A stretch of 64,000 nt of DNA from positions 186,001-250,000 of the forward strand of contig NZ_WNKW01000006.1 of the NCBI RefSeq assembly GCF_009720775.1, given 5' to 3'. The notes beneath the pieces were generated by a model. It worked only from the letters and a program-made list of their open reading frames with translations. It ran no database searches and was not told where the DNA came from. Of this stretch, positions 32,433-42,663 are shown in pieces. The position numbers and the translations under genes are program-made. Source of the stretch: Pseudoduganella danionis. Lineage in GTDB: Bacteria; Pseudomonadota; Gammaproteobacteria; Burkholderiales; Burkholderiaceae_D. Every line of letters begins with the position of its first letter. Within the stretch, counting starts at the first letter, position 1.

Positions 32433-35400
32433 TCAGGCCAGACGGCCTTCATCCTGCGCCAGCAACACCCGGTTACGCCCGGCCCGTTTGGCCGCATACA
32501 GGGCCTGATCGGCGCGGCTCAGTGCCTGCGCTCCCTGCGCTTCACCGGCCGCTAGCCGGGCCAGCCCGATACTCACCGTCACCGTGATTTCCACGCCATC
32601 CTCCAGCTGCATGGGCGTATCAGCCACCCGTGCACGCAGCCGCTCGGCCATCAGCTCGGCGGCCGGCAAAGCCGTAGCCGGCAGCAGCATGGCAAATTCC
32701 TCGCCGCCTATGCGGCCCAGCATATCGATCTTGCGCCGTCCCGCATTCATGCGCTCGGCCAGTTGCTGCAGCACGCGGTCGCCGGCCGGATGGCCATATT
32801 CGTCATTGATGCGCTTGAAGTGATCGACATCGAGCAGCAGCACACTGGCTGGCGGTTCCGGCGCACGCTGCAGGCGGTTGTGTTCCTCTTCCAGCCGGCG
32901 CATGAACTCGCGCCGGTTCGGCAAGCCCGTCAGCGCATCGGTGGTGGCCAGCAGATGCAGCTCGTCGTGCATGCGGCGCCGCTCCGTGGTATCGAGCGTG
33001 GAGACGATCAGGAAATCCAGGCTATGGCCATGGCCGGGCATCACCAGCAGAGTCAGTTCATTGCGGCGCGCCACCCCGTCGAGGCGGCGGAAGCTGCCTT
33101 CGCAGCTGAAGATGTGCTGGCCCTTGACCAGTGCGGCCAGCGCCAGCGCAAAATTCGGCATGGCAGCCGCGTCGAAATTCTGCTCCAGCGTCAGCTGCGC
33201 CAGATCCTGCCGGTCCGCTCTGGCGCCTACTTGCGCGAGGCCGGCCGCGTTGACATCGACGATGCGCACCTGGGCCGCCAGATAGTCGAGCTGCGCGGGG
33301 TGGGCCTGCAGATAGCCGGCCAGATCGTCGATGCCGGTCAGCTCAAGCTCGTTCAGTGCCTGCCGCACGCCCGACCAGTCCTGCTCCCACAGGGCCACTG
33401 GTGCATGGTCGTACAGGCTGCGGAAACGCGCTTCGCCGGCACGCAGCGCCTGTGCTGCGCGTGCCTGCTCGATGGCGATGCCGGCCAGTTGCGCAGCCTG
33501 TTCGATCAGCGTGATGTGGGCCATGCTGGGCAGGCGCGGGCTGCGGTGATAGATGGCGAAAGCGCCCAGCACATTGCCGCTGGCGCCGAAGATGGGGTCG
33601 GCCCAGCACGAACCCAGCCCGGCCTGCATGGCCTGCGTGCGGTAGTCGCCCAGCTCCGGCGTATTGGCGATGTCGGCCACGATGATGCGGCGCCGCTGCT
33701 GCACCGCCTGGCTGCAGGGGCCGGGCATATCGCTCAGCGCCTGGCCGTGCACGGCCGCGTTGAAGAACACGGGCAGGCTGGGCGCCGCCCCCACCAGCAG
33801 ATGCTCGCTATCGCCTTCGCGCAGCAGCACGCTGCACAGCATATCCTCGTTGCCCGCCTCCACGCCACGCACTACCCCTTCGAGTATGGTCTGCAGCGGC
33901 GCGCCCGTGGCCAGCAGCTCCAGCACCTGACGCCGGGTCTGCTCGCGCTGCATGGCGCGGGTGCGCTCGGTAATATCGTGGAAGGAATGCAGGCGGGCCG
34001 CCATGCTGCCCAGTTGTAGCTGGCGCGTATGCTGTTCGATTACGCGGCCATCGCGCAGATGCAGCACACTGAGCTCGCCTTCGGCCGGCCAGCCAGCCTT
34101 GCCATCCGGCGGCGGCACCAGCAACGGCGCCTGCACGGGCGGACGTAGCTGCTGGGCCATGTGGGCGCGCAGCGCCGCCCCGTCGTTCTGCCAGTCCAGA
34201 TGCTCGGGCAGATGCCACATCTCGCGCAAGCGTCGGTTCACATTCAGCACTTCGCCCTGCGGGTCTTCCACCAGTATGCCGTCCATGGTGGCATCGAGTA
34301 TGCTGCGAATGGTGGCCTGGCTGCGCTGCTCCTCGCTGGCCAGCGCCAGCAGCGCCTGTTCGCGTTCGCGCAGGTCGCCCGCCAGCATTTCGGCATAGCT
34401 CTGGGCAGCACGGGCCCGTGCGCGGCTGCGCGCCAACTGGAAAGTCAGCCCGGCCAGCAGGGCGCTGAACAGCATGCCCGCCAGTCCCAGCAGGGTGGCC
34501 TTGCGCTCGCCGCTGGCATTGCTGCCGGCCGCGCTGATCTGCAAGGTCCAATTGCGCCCAGAGACAGCAAACTGCTGCTGGCTGACGCGGCTGCGCTGCA
34601 AGTCATCGGGCTGGCTGTCATACATGAGGTTGGCGGAACTGATGCTGCTGCCATCATAGATTTCCACATCGAAGCCGCTGGCGCGGGGGCCGCCCAGCCC
34701 CGCCATCAGGTCGTCCATGCGGAACGGCGCATACACCCAGCCCGTCAGGGCAGCGCGGCGCTGTTCCACCGTCGCCGTCGGCGCGCCATGCCGGTACAGC
34801 GGCAGCACCATCAGGAAGCCGGCCTGCACGGGTGCTTCCTGTTCCAGTTCCTGCACCAGCCGGATGCGCGCCGTCAGGGCCGGCAAGCCGCTATCGCGCG
34901 CCTGTTCCAGCGCTGCGCGGCGCAGCGGCTCGGACGCCGAATCAAAGCCGATGGCACGCGCGTTGGCCACCGTGGCCGGTTCCAGATAGGTGATGGCGGC
35001 ATACCAGTCACGCAGGCCGGCCGGATGCACGCGGTAGCCGGCCACGCCGCTACGGCGCACCTGCTCCGCATGAGCATCCAGCTGCTGTGGCGCCAGCAGC
35101 GCCATATAGCCTATGCCTTGTATGCCGGGGAAATGCTGCTGCAGGTGCTGGCCGGCCAGATAGGTGTGGAATTCCTCGCGGCTGACCTGTTCCGAACTGG
35201 TGAACAGGCCCTGCACGCCGTACAGCACCTGCGCGTAGATGCGCATGCGCTGATCGAGATTGTTATGCAGTACGCGCACCTGCATCTCGAATTCGCTGCG
35301 TGCATCGCGTTCGGCATCGGCGCGCGCGCCCAGCCACAGCACGGCGGTGGCAGCCAGGCAGATGGCCAGCACCAGCGCGGACAGAATGTGCGGTGATTGC

Positions 35401-35435
35401 ACGCCCTGCAAACGCTGGCCTGGCCGCGCGTTCAT
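32433..35435 (-). CDS. CHASE-PAS-GAF-PAS-GGDEF diguanylate cyclase
   Basis: 1000 residues. A membrane helix (about 15-35), an extracytoplasmic CHASE sensor (about 75-290, with 'EFHTYLAGQHLQQHFPGIQGIGYM'), a second helix (about 312-332), PAS (about 365-485), GAF (about 500-665), a second PAS-like domain (about 675-820) and GGDEF (about 830-995). The active site reads GGEEF with an RKID I-site five residues before it, so it is an active, product-inhibited cyclase. CHASE domains bind small ligands such as cytokinins or peptides in the periplasm. Its ATG follows the queC stop codon directly, so the two are translated from one message. Confidence 0.93.
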   Translation of the reverse strand: MNARPGQRLQGVQSPHILSALVLAICLAATAVLWLGARADAERDARSEFEMQVRVLHNNLDQRMRIYAQVLYGVQGLFTSSEQVSREEFHTYLAGQHLQQHFPGIQGIGYMALLAPQQLDAHAEQVRRSGVAGYRVHPAGLRDWYAAITYLEPATVANARAIGFDSASEPLRRAALEQARDSGLPALTARIRLVQELEQEAPVQAGFLMVLPLYRHGAPTATVEQRRAALTGWVYAPFRMDDLMAGLGGPRASGFDVEIYDGSSISSANLMYDSQPDDLQRSRVSQQQFAVSGRNWTLQISAAGSNASGERKATLLGLAGMLFSALLAGLTFQLARSRARARAAQSYAEMLAGDLREREQALLALASEEQRSQATIRSILDATMDGILVEDPQGEVLNVNRRLREMWHLPEHLDWQNDGAALRAHMAQQLRPPVQAPLLVPPPDGKAGWPAEGELSVLHLRDGRVIEQHTRQLQLGSMAARLHSFHDITERTRAMQREQTRRQVLELLATGAPLQTILEGVVRGVEAGNEDMLCSVLLREGDSEHLLVGAAPSLPVFFNAAVHGQALSDMPGPCSQAVQQRRRIIVADIANTPELGDYRTQAMQAGLGSCWADPIFGASGNVLGAFAIYHRSPRLPSMAHITLIEQAAQLAGIAIEQARAAQALRAGEARFRSLYDHAPVALWEQDWSGVRQALNELELTGIDDLAGYLQAHPAQLDYLAAQVRIVDVNAAGLAQVGARADRQDLAQLTLEQNFDAAAMPNFALALAALVKGQHIFSCEGSFRRLDGVARRNELTLLVMPGHGHSLDFLIVSTLDTTERRRMHDELHLLATTDALTGLPNRREFMRRLEEEHNRLQRAPEPPASVLLLDVDHFKRINDEYGHPAGDRVLQQLAERMNAGRRKIDMLGRIGGEEFAMLLPATALPAAELMAERLRARVADTPMQLEDGVEITVTVSIGLARLAAGEAQGAQALSRADQALYAAKRAGRNRVLLAQDEGRLA

Positions 35436-36143
35436 CTACACCCCGCCACCGGCAAACTGCTGGTAGCCGCGCGCGCGCAGCTCGCAGGCCGGGCACTTGC
35501 CGCAGCCGTAGCCCCAGTCATGCAGCTCGCCACGTTCGCCCAGATAGCAGGTGTGAGTGCCCGAGCGAATCAGATCGACCAACGCGGCGCCGCCCAGTTC
35601 CTGCGCCAGTTCCCAGGTCTGGGCCTTGTCGCGCCACATCAGCGGGGTTTCCAGCTTGTAGCGGCTATCCATGCCCAGATTGAGCGCGACTTGCAGCGCT
35701 TTCATGGTGTCGTCGCGGCAGTCCGGATAGCCGGAGAAATCCGTCTCGCACATGCCGCCCACCAGTACTGTCAGGCCGCGCCGGTAAGCCACCGTGGCCG
35801 CTACCGTCATGAACAGCAGGTTACGGCCCGGGACAAAGGTATTCGGCAGGCCGTTGGCCTGGGTTTCGATGGCGATATCGTGCGTCATGGCCGTCTGCGC
35901 GATGTTCTTCAGCAGCGACAGATCGATCATATGGTCTTCACCCAGCCGCGCCGCCCACTCGGGCGAGAAGGCGCGCAGCTGCTCGCGTACGGCCGGACGC
36001 ACGCTCAGCTCGATGGCATGGCGCTGGCCATAGTCGAAGCCTATGGTCTCCACGCGCGCATAATGTTTCAGCGCCCAGGCCAGACAGGTGGTGGAATCCT
36101 GGCCCCCGCTAAACAGGACCAGGGCGGAATCGGTAGGCAGCAT
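35436..36143 (-). CDS. queC: 7-cyano-7-deazaguanine synthase QueC
   Basis: 235 residues. ATP-pyrophosphatase P-loop 'LFSGGQDSTT' at the N-terminus, the QueC core with 'RNLLFMTVAATVAYRRG' and 'DYPDCR'-like 'YPDCRDDTMKALQVALNLGM', and a C-terminal zinc site 'CYLGERGELHDWGYGCGKCPAC' with four Cys. QueC converts 7-carboxy-7-deazaguanine to preQ0 with ATP and ammonia in queuosine biosynthesis. The other queuosine genes (queD, queE, queF) are not in the window. The gene is followed without a gap by the CHASE-GGDEF cyclase gene, an unexpected operon partner. Confidence 0.97.
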   Translation of the reverse strand: MLPTDSALVLFSGGQDSTTCLAWALKHYARVETIGFDYGQRHAIELSVRPAVREQLRAFSPEWAARLGEDHMIDLSLLKNIAQTAMTHDIAIETQANGLPNTFVPGRNLLFMTVAATVAYRRGLTVLVGGMCETDFSGYPDCRDDTMKALQVALNLGMDSRYKLETPLMWRDKAQTWELAQELGGAALVDLIRSGTHTCYLGERGELHDWGYGCGKCPACELRARGYQQFAGGGV

Positions 36144-36327
36144 TACAGTGTTCTTTCAAGTACTTGCAAGGGTATGCAACGTTATTAGTACGCCATCAAC
36201 TGGGGCAATCCGGTAACATGGCAACATGCTTTACCCCCAATGGAATCTCATGCTACCGGCATTGCCCGCAAAATTATCAGCAGGATCACGAATTTTGGCA
36301 CAAGTTGTGCCAAAAGTAGTGGCAAAT

Positions 36328-38127
36328 ATGGTGCGGGCCCGCGCCGGCCGGTGCGCTGCGGCAAGTCTGCTGGCGGCCCTGGCCCTGCCAGCGCAGGCTC
36401 AGCTCGACTATGCGCTACGCATCAGCGCTCCGGCCCCGCTCGATACACTGCTGGAACAGAATCTCGATCTGCAGCGCTTCCGCGAGAGTCCGCGCATGGA
36501 TCTCGAGCAGTTGCAACGGCTGGTGCGGGTAGCGCCCGAGCAGATCCGCACGCTGGTGGCCACGGAAGGCTATTACTCGCCCGAAGTCAGCGCGACGCTG
36601 GAGCGCGATGGCGAGCGCCCCACTGTGCAGATCCGCGTTAGTCCGGGCGAGCCGGTACGGGTGGGCGAAGTCGAGCTGGAACTGCAAGGCTTCGCCTACG
36701 CGCCGGGGCTGGCACCGACCCTGCAGTTCGACCCGGTCGCGCTCAAGGCTAGCTGGGCGCTCAAGCAGGGTGCCGTGTTCCGCCAGAACGACTGGGAACA
36801 GGCCAAGCGCGGCCTGCTGCGCCAGGTGGTACAGAGCCGCTACCCGCGCGCGCAGATCGCCGAAAGCAGCGCCACCGTCGATCCCGACCAGCATGTCGCG
36901 CTGCTGCATGTGGTGCTCGACAGCGGGCCGGAACTGCGCTTTGGCGAACTGCGGGTGGAAGGGCTGAAACGCTATCCACTCTCGGTGGTGGCGAATCTGA
37001 ACCAGATCCAGCCCGGCGACTACTACAACGAAGCAGCCCTGCAGGCCTATCAAACCCGCTTGCAGGATAGTGGCTACTTCAGCAGCGTGGAAGTCAGCGC
37101 CGATAGCAGCGCCATGCTGAACGAGCAGCTAGCGGCCGCCGAAACACCGGCTAAACGCGACAGCAACATGGCGCCCCTGCCCCTGCTGGTGCGCGTGGTC
37201 GAAAACAAGCAGCGCAATGTCAGCGCCGGTCTGGGTTTCAGTACCAACACGGGGAATCGTGCTTCGCTCACTTATGACGACCTGTCCGTGTTCGGTCTGC
37301 GCATGAAAAGCGCGATGACGCTGGAAACCAAAAAACAGTCGGCCCACAGCACGCTGTACTTCCCCACTACGCCGCAAGGCTATAACGACAGCATAGGCGC
37401 AGCCTTCGAGCGCAGCGACATTTCCGGCGAAGTCACCAGCGTGGCCAGCGTGGCCGCCAAACGTAGCTGGGGCACGCCGCTACTCGAACGTAATCTGTCG
37501 GTCGAGCTGCTGACAGAAACCAAGACACTCGATGGCATCCCGTCCAGCACCAGCAAAAGCCTGCCGCTGACCTACGGCGTCACCTGGCGCAAGCTGGATA
37601 ACCTGCTGTTCCCGACCAAAGGCTATGCCCTCAATGCGCAACTGGGTGGCGCCCTGCTGCCGCTGCTGACGGACGAAGCATTTGTGCGCGGCTATGCGCG
37701 CGCCGTGATGTACGCGCCGCTGGGCAGCAGCGACAACCTGATCCTGCGCGCCGAAGCCGGTGCGCTGGCCTCGCGCAGCAAGAATGGCGTGCCGGCCGTG
37801 TATCTGTTCCGCGCCGGTGGCGACCAGTCGGTACGCGGTTACGCTTTTCAGGAACTGGGCGTACGGGTGGGCGATGCCATTACGGGCGGGCGTTACTTGA
37901 CTACCGCCAGCGCCGAGTATCAGCACTGGTTCCGCCCTAACTGGGGTGCGGCACTGTTCTACGATGTAGGCAATGCCAGCGACACTTTCAGCACGCTGCG
38001 GCCAAAATCCGGCTATGGCGTGGGCGCACGCTGGAAAAGTCCCGTCGGTCCGATCAACGTCGACATGGCGTACGGCCACGCCGTGCACAAATACCGCTTG
38101 CACTTCTCGCTGGGCTTCACTTTCTGA
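36328..38127 (+). CDS. tamA: TamA, Omp85-family outer-membrane translocation assembly protein
   Basis: 599 residues from ATG 36328, which begins a Sec signal peptide (MVRARAGRCAAASLLAALALPAQA). POTRA domains follow (about 40-270, e.g. 'GELRVEGLKRYPLSVVANLNQIQPGDYYNEAALQAYQTRLQDSGYFSSVEV'-type unit), then a 16-strand Omp85 barrel with 'FRAGGDQSVRGYAFQELG' (the conserved RGY motif) and C-terminal 'LHFSLGFTF'. TamA works with inner-membrane TamB in outer-membrane protein insertion and lipid homeostasis. In-frame ATGs at 36226 and 36250 are possible starts; the signal peptide argues for 36328 although its ribosome site is weak. tamB follows after 9 bp. Confidence 0.92.
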   Translation: MVRARAGRCAAASLLAALALPAQAQLDYALRISAPAPLDTLLEQNLDLQRFRESPRMDLEQLQRLVRVAPEQIRTLVATEGYYSPEVSATLERDGERPTVQIRVSPGEPVRVGEVELELQGFAYAPGLAPTLQFDPVALKASWALKQGAVFRQNDWEQAKRGLLRQVVQSRYPRAQIAESSATVDPDQHVALLHVVLDSGPELRFGELRVEGLKRYPLSVVANLNQIQPGDYYNEAALQAYQTRLQDSGYFSSVEVSADSSAMLNEQLAAAETPAKRDSNMAPLPLLVRVVENKQRNVSAGLGFSTNTGNRASLTYDDLSVFGLRMKSAMTLETKKQSAHSTLYFPTTPQGYNDSIGAAFERSDISGEVTSVASVAAKRSWGTPLLERNLSVELLTETKTLDGIPSSTSKSLPLTYGVTWRKLDNLLFPTKGYALNAQLGGALLPLLTDEAFVRGYARAVMYAPLGSSDNLILRAEAGALASRSKNGVPAVYLFRAGGDQSVRGYAFQELGVRVGDAITGGRYLTTASAEYQHWFRPNWGAALFYDVGNASDTFSTLRPKSGYGVGARWKSPVGPINVDMAYGHAVHKYRLHFSLGFTF

Positions 38128-38136
38128 TGATTTCTG

Positions 38137-41100
38137 ATGAGCGCAACGCCTCCCACCACTCCTGACACCGAGCAGCCTGCGGCCAGCAAGCGCCGCTGGC
38201 CGCGCCGTCTGCTGATCGGCAGCCTGCTGGTACTCGCCATGCTGGCGGCCGCATTCTGGCTGCTGGGCCGCGAAACCACGCTGCAGCAGCTGGTGCAGCG
38301 TATCGCCAACGCCAGCGGCGGCCAGATTACGGTCAGCGATATCTCCGGTTCGCTATACCACCGCATGCACATCGGCCATCTGGTGTACCGCAGCGAAGAC
38401 AGCGTCGTCACGGCAGACCAGATCGATATCAACTGGTCGCCGCTGCAGTATTTTTCAGCCGGCCTGTCCGTCAGCGAACTGCGTGTGGCCACACTGACCG
38501 TGCAAAGCCTGAAGGAATCCCCGCCGCCTACCCTGCCTGCATCGCTGGCGCTACCGTTTGAACTGCATCTGGCCGATGCCCGCATCGAGCTACTGACGCT
38601 GATAGGCACCAATGCCGGCAGCAAGGATGTGATCCGCAAGCTACACCTGCAACTCGACGCAGGCCCGCAGCGCTGGCAGCTGCATCAGGCCAGCGCCAGC
38701 ACAGCCTATGGCGACATCGGCGCGGAATTAAAACTCGACGCCAGCGCCCCCTTTGCCTTGCAAGGGCGGGCCACACTGGCCCACGCCAGCGGTGCCAGCG
38801 TGCGTCTTGACGCCAGCGGCACACTGGCCGCGCTCAAGCTGCAGGCACAGGCCAGCTTGCAGAACAGCAGCACTGCGGGTACTACGAGCGTTACGCGCAC
38901 CGCTGGTACGAGTGCCGCTGCCGGTACGAGTGCTGCTGCTGGGGCCACTCCTGGAGCCACTGCCAGCGCCAATGCCGTCCTTGCCCCATTTGACTCCTTC
39001 CCCTTGCGCAGCCTGAATCTGCAGGCCCGCCACATCGATCCGGCTGCCCTGCAGGCCGGCCTGCCGCAAGCCCTGCTCGATGTGGACCTGCAAGCCAGTC
39101 TAGACACACAGCAGCAGCTAAGCGGCCGTCTGTCGCTGCACAACCGTGGCAAAGTGGGCGCCATCGACCAGCAGGCATTGCCCCTGCAAGCGCTGGCAGC
39201 GCGCCTGAACGGTAGCCTGAAGGACCGCCTCAATACCGCCAGTCTTGAAGACGTGGTGATAGACCTCGGTGCCGCGGGCCGCTTCACAGGCGGCGGCAAG
39301 CTGCAGCACAAGGACGGCGCAGCCACACTGGAAAGCGCCCAGTTCATGCTGCACACGGATAAGCTCAATCTGCGCCAGTTGCACAGCAGCCTGCACAGCA
39401 CCAGTCTCGCTGGCGACATCAGCCTGCAAGGCAAAGCAAAGCAGCAAACGCTGACGGCCAGACTGACACAGAAAGACCTGCAACTGGAACTGCAAGCCCT
39501 GCTCAACGCCAGCAAACTGCACCTGCAACAGGCGCGCCTGCAGGCCAGGCAAGGCAGCCTCGCCGTCAGCGGGCAGGCCAGCCTCCAGGGCCAGCGCGAT
39601 TTCGCCCTGACCCTGCGCAGCCAGCATTTCGATCCGGCCGCCCTGGGCCCGCAACTGCCGGCGGCCGATCTGAATGGCAGCATCAGCGTCGATGGCAAAC
39701 TGGCGCCCATGTGGCAGGCCAGTGCGACGCTGGATCTGCAGGCCAGCAAGCTGGCCGGCCACCCGCTGACGGCCAGCGGCAAACTGCGTGCCGACGCCCG
39801 CCACCTGAGCGACGTCGACCTGCGCATGCAACTGGCGCAGAACAGCGCCAGCATCAAGGGCAGCTTCGGCGCAGCGGGCGAGCAACTGCGCTGGCTGGTG
39901 GAAGCGCCGCAACTGAACGCCTTCAGTAGCGACATCGGCGGCGCGGCCAGCGTCAGCGGCACCATCAGCGGCAGCATGGCCGCGCCGCGCAGCAGCTTCG
40001 AACTCGATGCCCGAGGCTTGATGCTCAACGCCAGCAAGCACCCGAATCCCGATAGCCGCTTGCACGCCAGCGGCGAACTCACGCTGGCCGGGGCCAGCAA
40101 GCGCCCCGAACTGAACGTACAGGGCACGCTACAGAAACTTGATCCAGCCGCCTTCGGCAGTACCCAGAGCGGCAGCATACAGGCCGACTTCCGCGCCGAT
40201 GCCAGACTGGCACAGGACTGGCGCGCCGCCTTCAGCCTGACCCTGCAACCCTCGACGCTGGGCAGTGCGCCCCTGAGTGGCCGCGCGACCTTGCAGGCCG
40301 ACCGCCAGCGCATCAGCAATGCTGATATCGACCTGCATCTGGCCAGCATGGCGCTCAGCGCCAAAGGCAGCTTTGGCAAAGCAGGCGACAAACTGGAATG
40401 GAAACTGGCGGCGCCACAACTGGCACCGCTAGGCCCGCAGTTCGGCGGTGCGCTGCAGGCGGCCGGGGTACTGGCCGGCACCACCGCCAAACCGGCGCTC
40501 AGCTTCACGCTCGATGGCAGCAATCTGCACCTGCCCGGCGCACGCCAGATCGCCAGCATTCGTGGCAGCGCTACGCTGGGCAGCACGGAGAGCACCAGCG
40601 ATGTGCCTATGGTGGCGGATATCGACATCAGCCGCTACGGCTCTCCCGCCCTCAACCTGAACCGCCTGCGCCTGCAGACCAGCGGCAGCCGCAGCGCCCA
40701 CACCCTGCAGCTCAGTGCCAGCAATGGCGACTTCGATGCCAGCGTGAAGCTGGCCGGTAGCTGGGCCAACGATAGCTGGAGCGGCACCCTCAACACGCTG
40801 CAGAACCGTGGCCGCTTCGCCTTCACGCTGGCCGCCCCTGCAGCCCTCAAGCTTGCAGCGGAACGCGATAGCGGCGTGGCCGGCCTGCTGCATCCGCAGC
40901 AGATCAGTGTGGGCAGCGCCAGCCTGCAACTCCCTGACGGCAGTATCCGGCTCGATCAGCTAGAGAAAAACGGTGCCAACTGGCGCAGCAAAGGGCAGGC
41001 GCAGGGTGTGCCCGTCAACTATCTGGCCCAGCTCTCGCCGGCATGGCATGACTTTGTGCGCAGCACACTGAGTATCGGTGCCGAGTGGTCGCTCAATCTG

Positions 41101-42645
41101 CAGGCTGCCAGCAATGGCGCGGCGCCGGCACTGGACGGCATGCTGCGCGTGTACCGCGAAGCGGGCGACCTCACCATCACCGGCGCCGATCTGCCGCAGG
41201 CACTGGGCCTGCGCATGCTCGACGCGCGCGCCGACCTCACCGATGGCAATCTGCGCCTGCAGCTCAATCTCGATGGCAGCCGCGCCGGACAGGCCCGCTT
41301 CGACGCCAGCACACGGCTGGTGGATGGCCATCTGAGCCAGCACAGCCCTTTCACCCTGAGCGGCAGCGCGAATATGGGCTCGATCGCGTGGCTGGCACCG
41401 CTGGCCGTCCAGCCGGGCATGGAAGTGGACGGCGTGCTCAAGCTGAATGTGGCCGGTAGTGGCAGCTTTGCCGCGCCCCAGCTGAACGGTGACCTGAATG
41501 GCGAAAAACTGACGCTGACGCTACCCGAACAAGGCATCAAGCTGCGCAACGGCCAGCTGCAGGCGCGCATCAGCGGCGACCAGCTGACCTTGCAGAACCT
41601 CAGCTTCGACGGCACGGAAGGCCGCGCCAGCGCTGAAGGCTGGATGCGCTACGCCGACAATCAGGCCAGCATGAACCTCAAGCTGGTGGCCGATAAACTG
41701 GAAGTGCTGGCCCGACCCGACCGCATACTGGTGGTCAGCGGCAGCAGCAGCCTGACGCGCGACGCCAAGCAGTTCCAGCTCACTGGCAAATACCGCGCCG
41801 AGCGGGCCAGCATCGAACTGGCCAACGAAAACACCCCGACCCTGAGCGACGACGTGATTATCCTCGGCCGTGGTGCGGCTGTGGGCAAAGCGCCGCAAGG
41901 CATGCCGCTGAATATCGATCTGGAGGCCGACCTCGGCGACGCCTTCAGCCTGAAAGGCAAAGGCCTGAATGCGCAACTGGCCGGCACCCTGCGCATCCGC
42001 GTCAGCGAACGGCGCGCACCGCGCGTGCAGGGCAGCATCCGCGTCGTCAGCGGCACTTACGCCGCCTATGGCAAGCAGCTCAGCATCGAACGGGGCGTGA
42101 TCAACTTCAGCGGCGCTTACGATAATCCGGGCCTGAACATTCTGGCAGTGCGCCATGGCCCCGAAGGCGAAGCCCTGAGCGAAACCAATGTGGAAGCAGG
42201 CGTGGAAGTCCGCGGCACGGCGCTGGCCCCTGTCGCCAAGCTGGTCTCCACTCCCAACGTATCGGATAGCGACAAGCTGGCATGGCTGGTGCTGGGCCAC
42301 GGCATCGACAGTACGGGCGGTAACGATATGGCCCTGCTCAGCACCGCAGCCGGCGCCCTGTTCGGCGGCGGTCAGGGCCGGCTGGCCAATGCACTCGGTG
42401 TGGATGAACTGGGCGTCAAGCAGGCAGCCGGCACGGCCGCAGGATCGGCCACGGGCCTGCAATCGACCGTGGTCACAGTGGGCAAGCGGCTGTCGGCACG
42501 GGCCTATCTGAGTTTCGAGCAAGGTGCGGGCACGGCCACCAGCCTGGTCAAGCTCAAATACAAACTGAACCCGCGCATCACCCTGCAATTCCAGACCGGC
42601 ACCAACAATGCGCTGGACGTGCTGTACAACTGGGCCTTCGACTAG
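38137..42645 (+). CDS. tamB: TamB, AsmA-like inner-membrane-anchored bridge protein
   Basis: 1502 residues. Cytosolic N-terminal tail, a signal-anchor helix (about 25-43), then a very long beta-rich periplasmic region (Leu/Gln/Asp/Ser-rich repeats such as 'LQASLQ', 'GSFGAAGEQLRWLVEAPQL', 'GSFGKAGDKLEWKLAAPQL'), which forms the hydrophobic groove of TamB/AsmA-like proteins, ending in the DUF490/TamB domain ('LSDDVIILG', 'SVSGTYAAYGKQLSIERGVINFSG'-type, 'LVLGHG', C-terminal 'VLYNWAFD'). TamB spans the periplasm to TamA and is implicated in phospholipid transport. It lies 9 bp after tamA, with no clear ribosome site, so coupling is likely. A low-complexity Ala/Gly/Thr/Ser insert is at about residues 245-280. 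Confidence 0.95.
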   Translation: MSATPPTTPDTEQPAASKRRWPRRLLIGSLLVLAMLAAAFWLLGRETTLQQLVQRIANASGGQITVSDISGSLYHRMHIGHLVYRSEDSVVTADQIDINWSPLQYFSAGLSVSELRVATLTVQSLKESPPPTLPASLALPFELHLADARIELLTLIGTNAGSKDVIRKLHLQLDAGPQRWQLHQASASTAYGDIGAELKLDASAPFALQGRATLAHASGASVRLDASGTLAALKLQAQASLQNSSTAGTTSVTRTAGTSAAAGTSAAAGATPGATASANAVLAPFDSFPLRSLNLQARHIDPAALQAGLPQALLDVDLQASLDTQQQLSGRLSLHNRGKVGAIDQQALPLQALAARLNGSLKDRLNTASLEDVVIDLGAAGRFTGGGKLQHKDGAATLESAQFMLHTDKLNLRQLHSSLHSTSLAGDISLQGKAKQQTLTARLTQKDLQLELQALLNASKLHLQQARLQARQGSLAVSGQASLQGQRDFALTLRSQHFDPAALGPQLPAADLNGSISVDGKLAPMWQASATLDLQASKLAGHPLTASGKLRADARHLSDVDLRMQLAQNSASIKGSFGAAGEQLRWLVEAPQLNAFSSDIGGAASVSGTISGSMAAPRSSFELDARGLMLNASKHPNPDSRLHASGELTLAGASKRPELNVQGTLQKLDPAAFGSTQSGSIQADFRADARLAQDWRAAFSLTLQPSTLGSAPLSGRATLQADRQRISNADIDLHLASMALSAKGSFGKAGDKLEWKLAAPQLAPLGPQFGGALQAAGVLAGTTAKPALSFTLDGSNLHLPGARQIASIRGSATLGSTESTSDVPMVADIDISRYGSPALNLNRLRLQTSGSRSAHTLQLSASNGDFDASVKLAGSWANDSWSGTLNTLQNRGRFAFTLAAPAALKLAAERDSGVAGLLHPQQISVGSASLQLPDGSIRLDQLEKNGANWRSKGQAQGVPVNYLAQLSPAWHDFVRSTLSIGAEWSLNLQAASNGAAPALDGMLRVYREAGDLTITGADLPQALGLRMLDARADLTDGNLRLQLNLDGSRAGQARFDASTRLVDGHLSQHSPFTLSGSANMGSIAWLAPLAVQPGMEVDGVLKLNVAGSGSFAAPQLNGDLNGEKLTLTLPEQGIKLRNGQLQARISGDQLTLQNLSFDGTEGRASAEGWMRYADNQASMNLKLVADKLEVLARPDRILVVSGSSSLTRDAKQFQLTGKYRAERASIELANENTPTLSDDVIILGRGAAVGKAPQGMPLNIDLEADLGDAFSLKGKGLNAQLAGTLRIRVSERRAPRVQGSIRVVSGTYAAYGKQLSIERGVINFSGAYDNPGLNILAVRHGPEGEALSETNVEAGVEVRGTALAPVAKLVSTPNVSDSDKLAWLVLGHGIDSTGGNDMALLSTAAGALFGGGQGRLANALGVDELGVKQAAGTAAGSATGLQSTVVTVGKRLSARAYLSFEQGAGTATSLVKLKYKLNPRITLQFQTGTNNALDVLYNWAFD

Positions 42646-42663
42646 ACAGGCTGGCTGGCCCGT

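Noticed and set aside
36144..36225. Possible preQ1 riboswitch upstream of queC
   Set aside because: The short leader lacks the preQ1-I or preQ1-II consensus, and queC is not usually riboswitch-controlled in this group.
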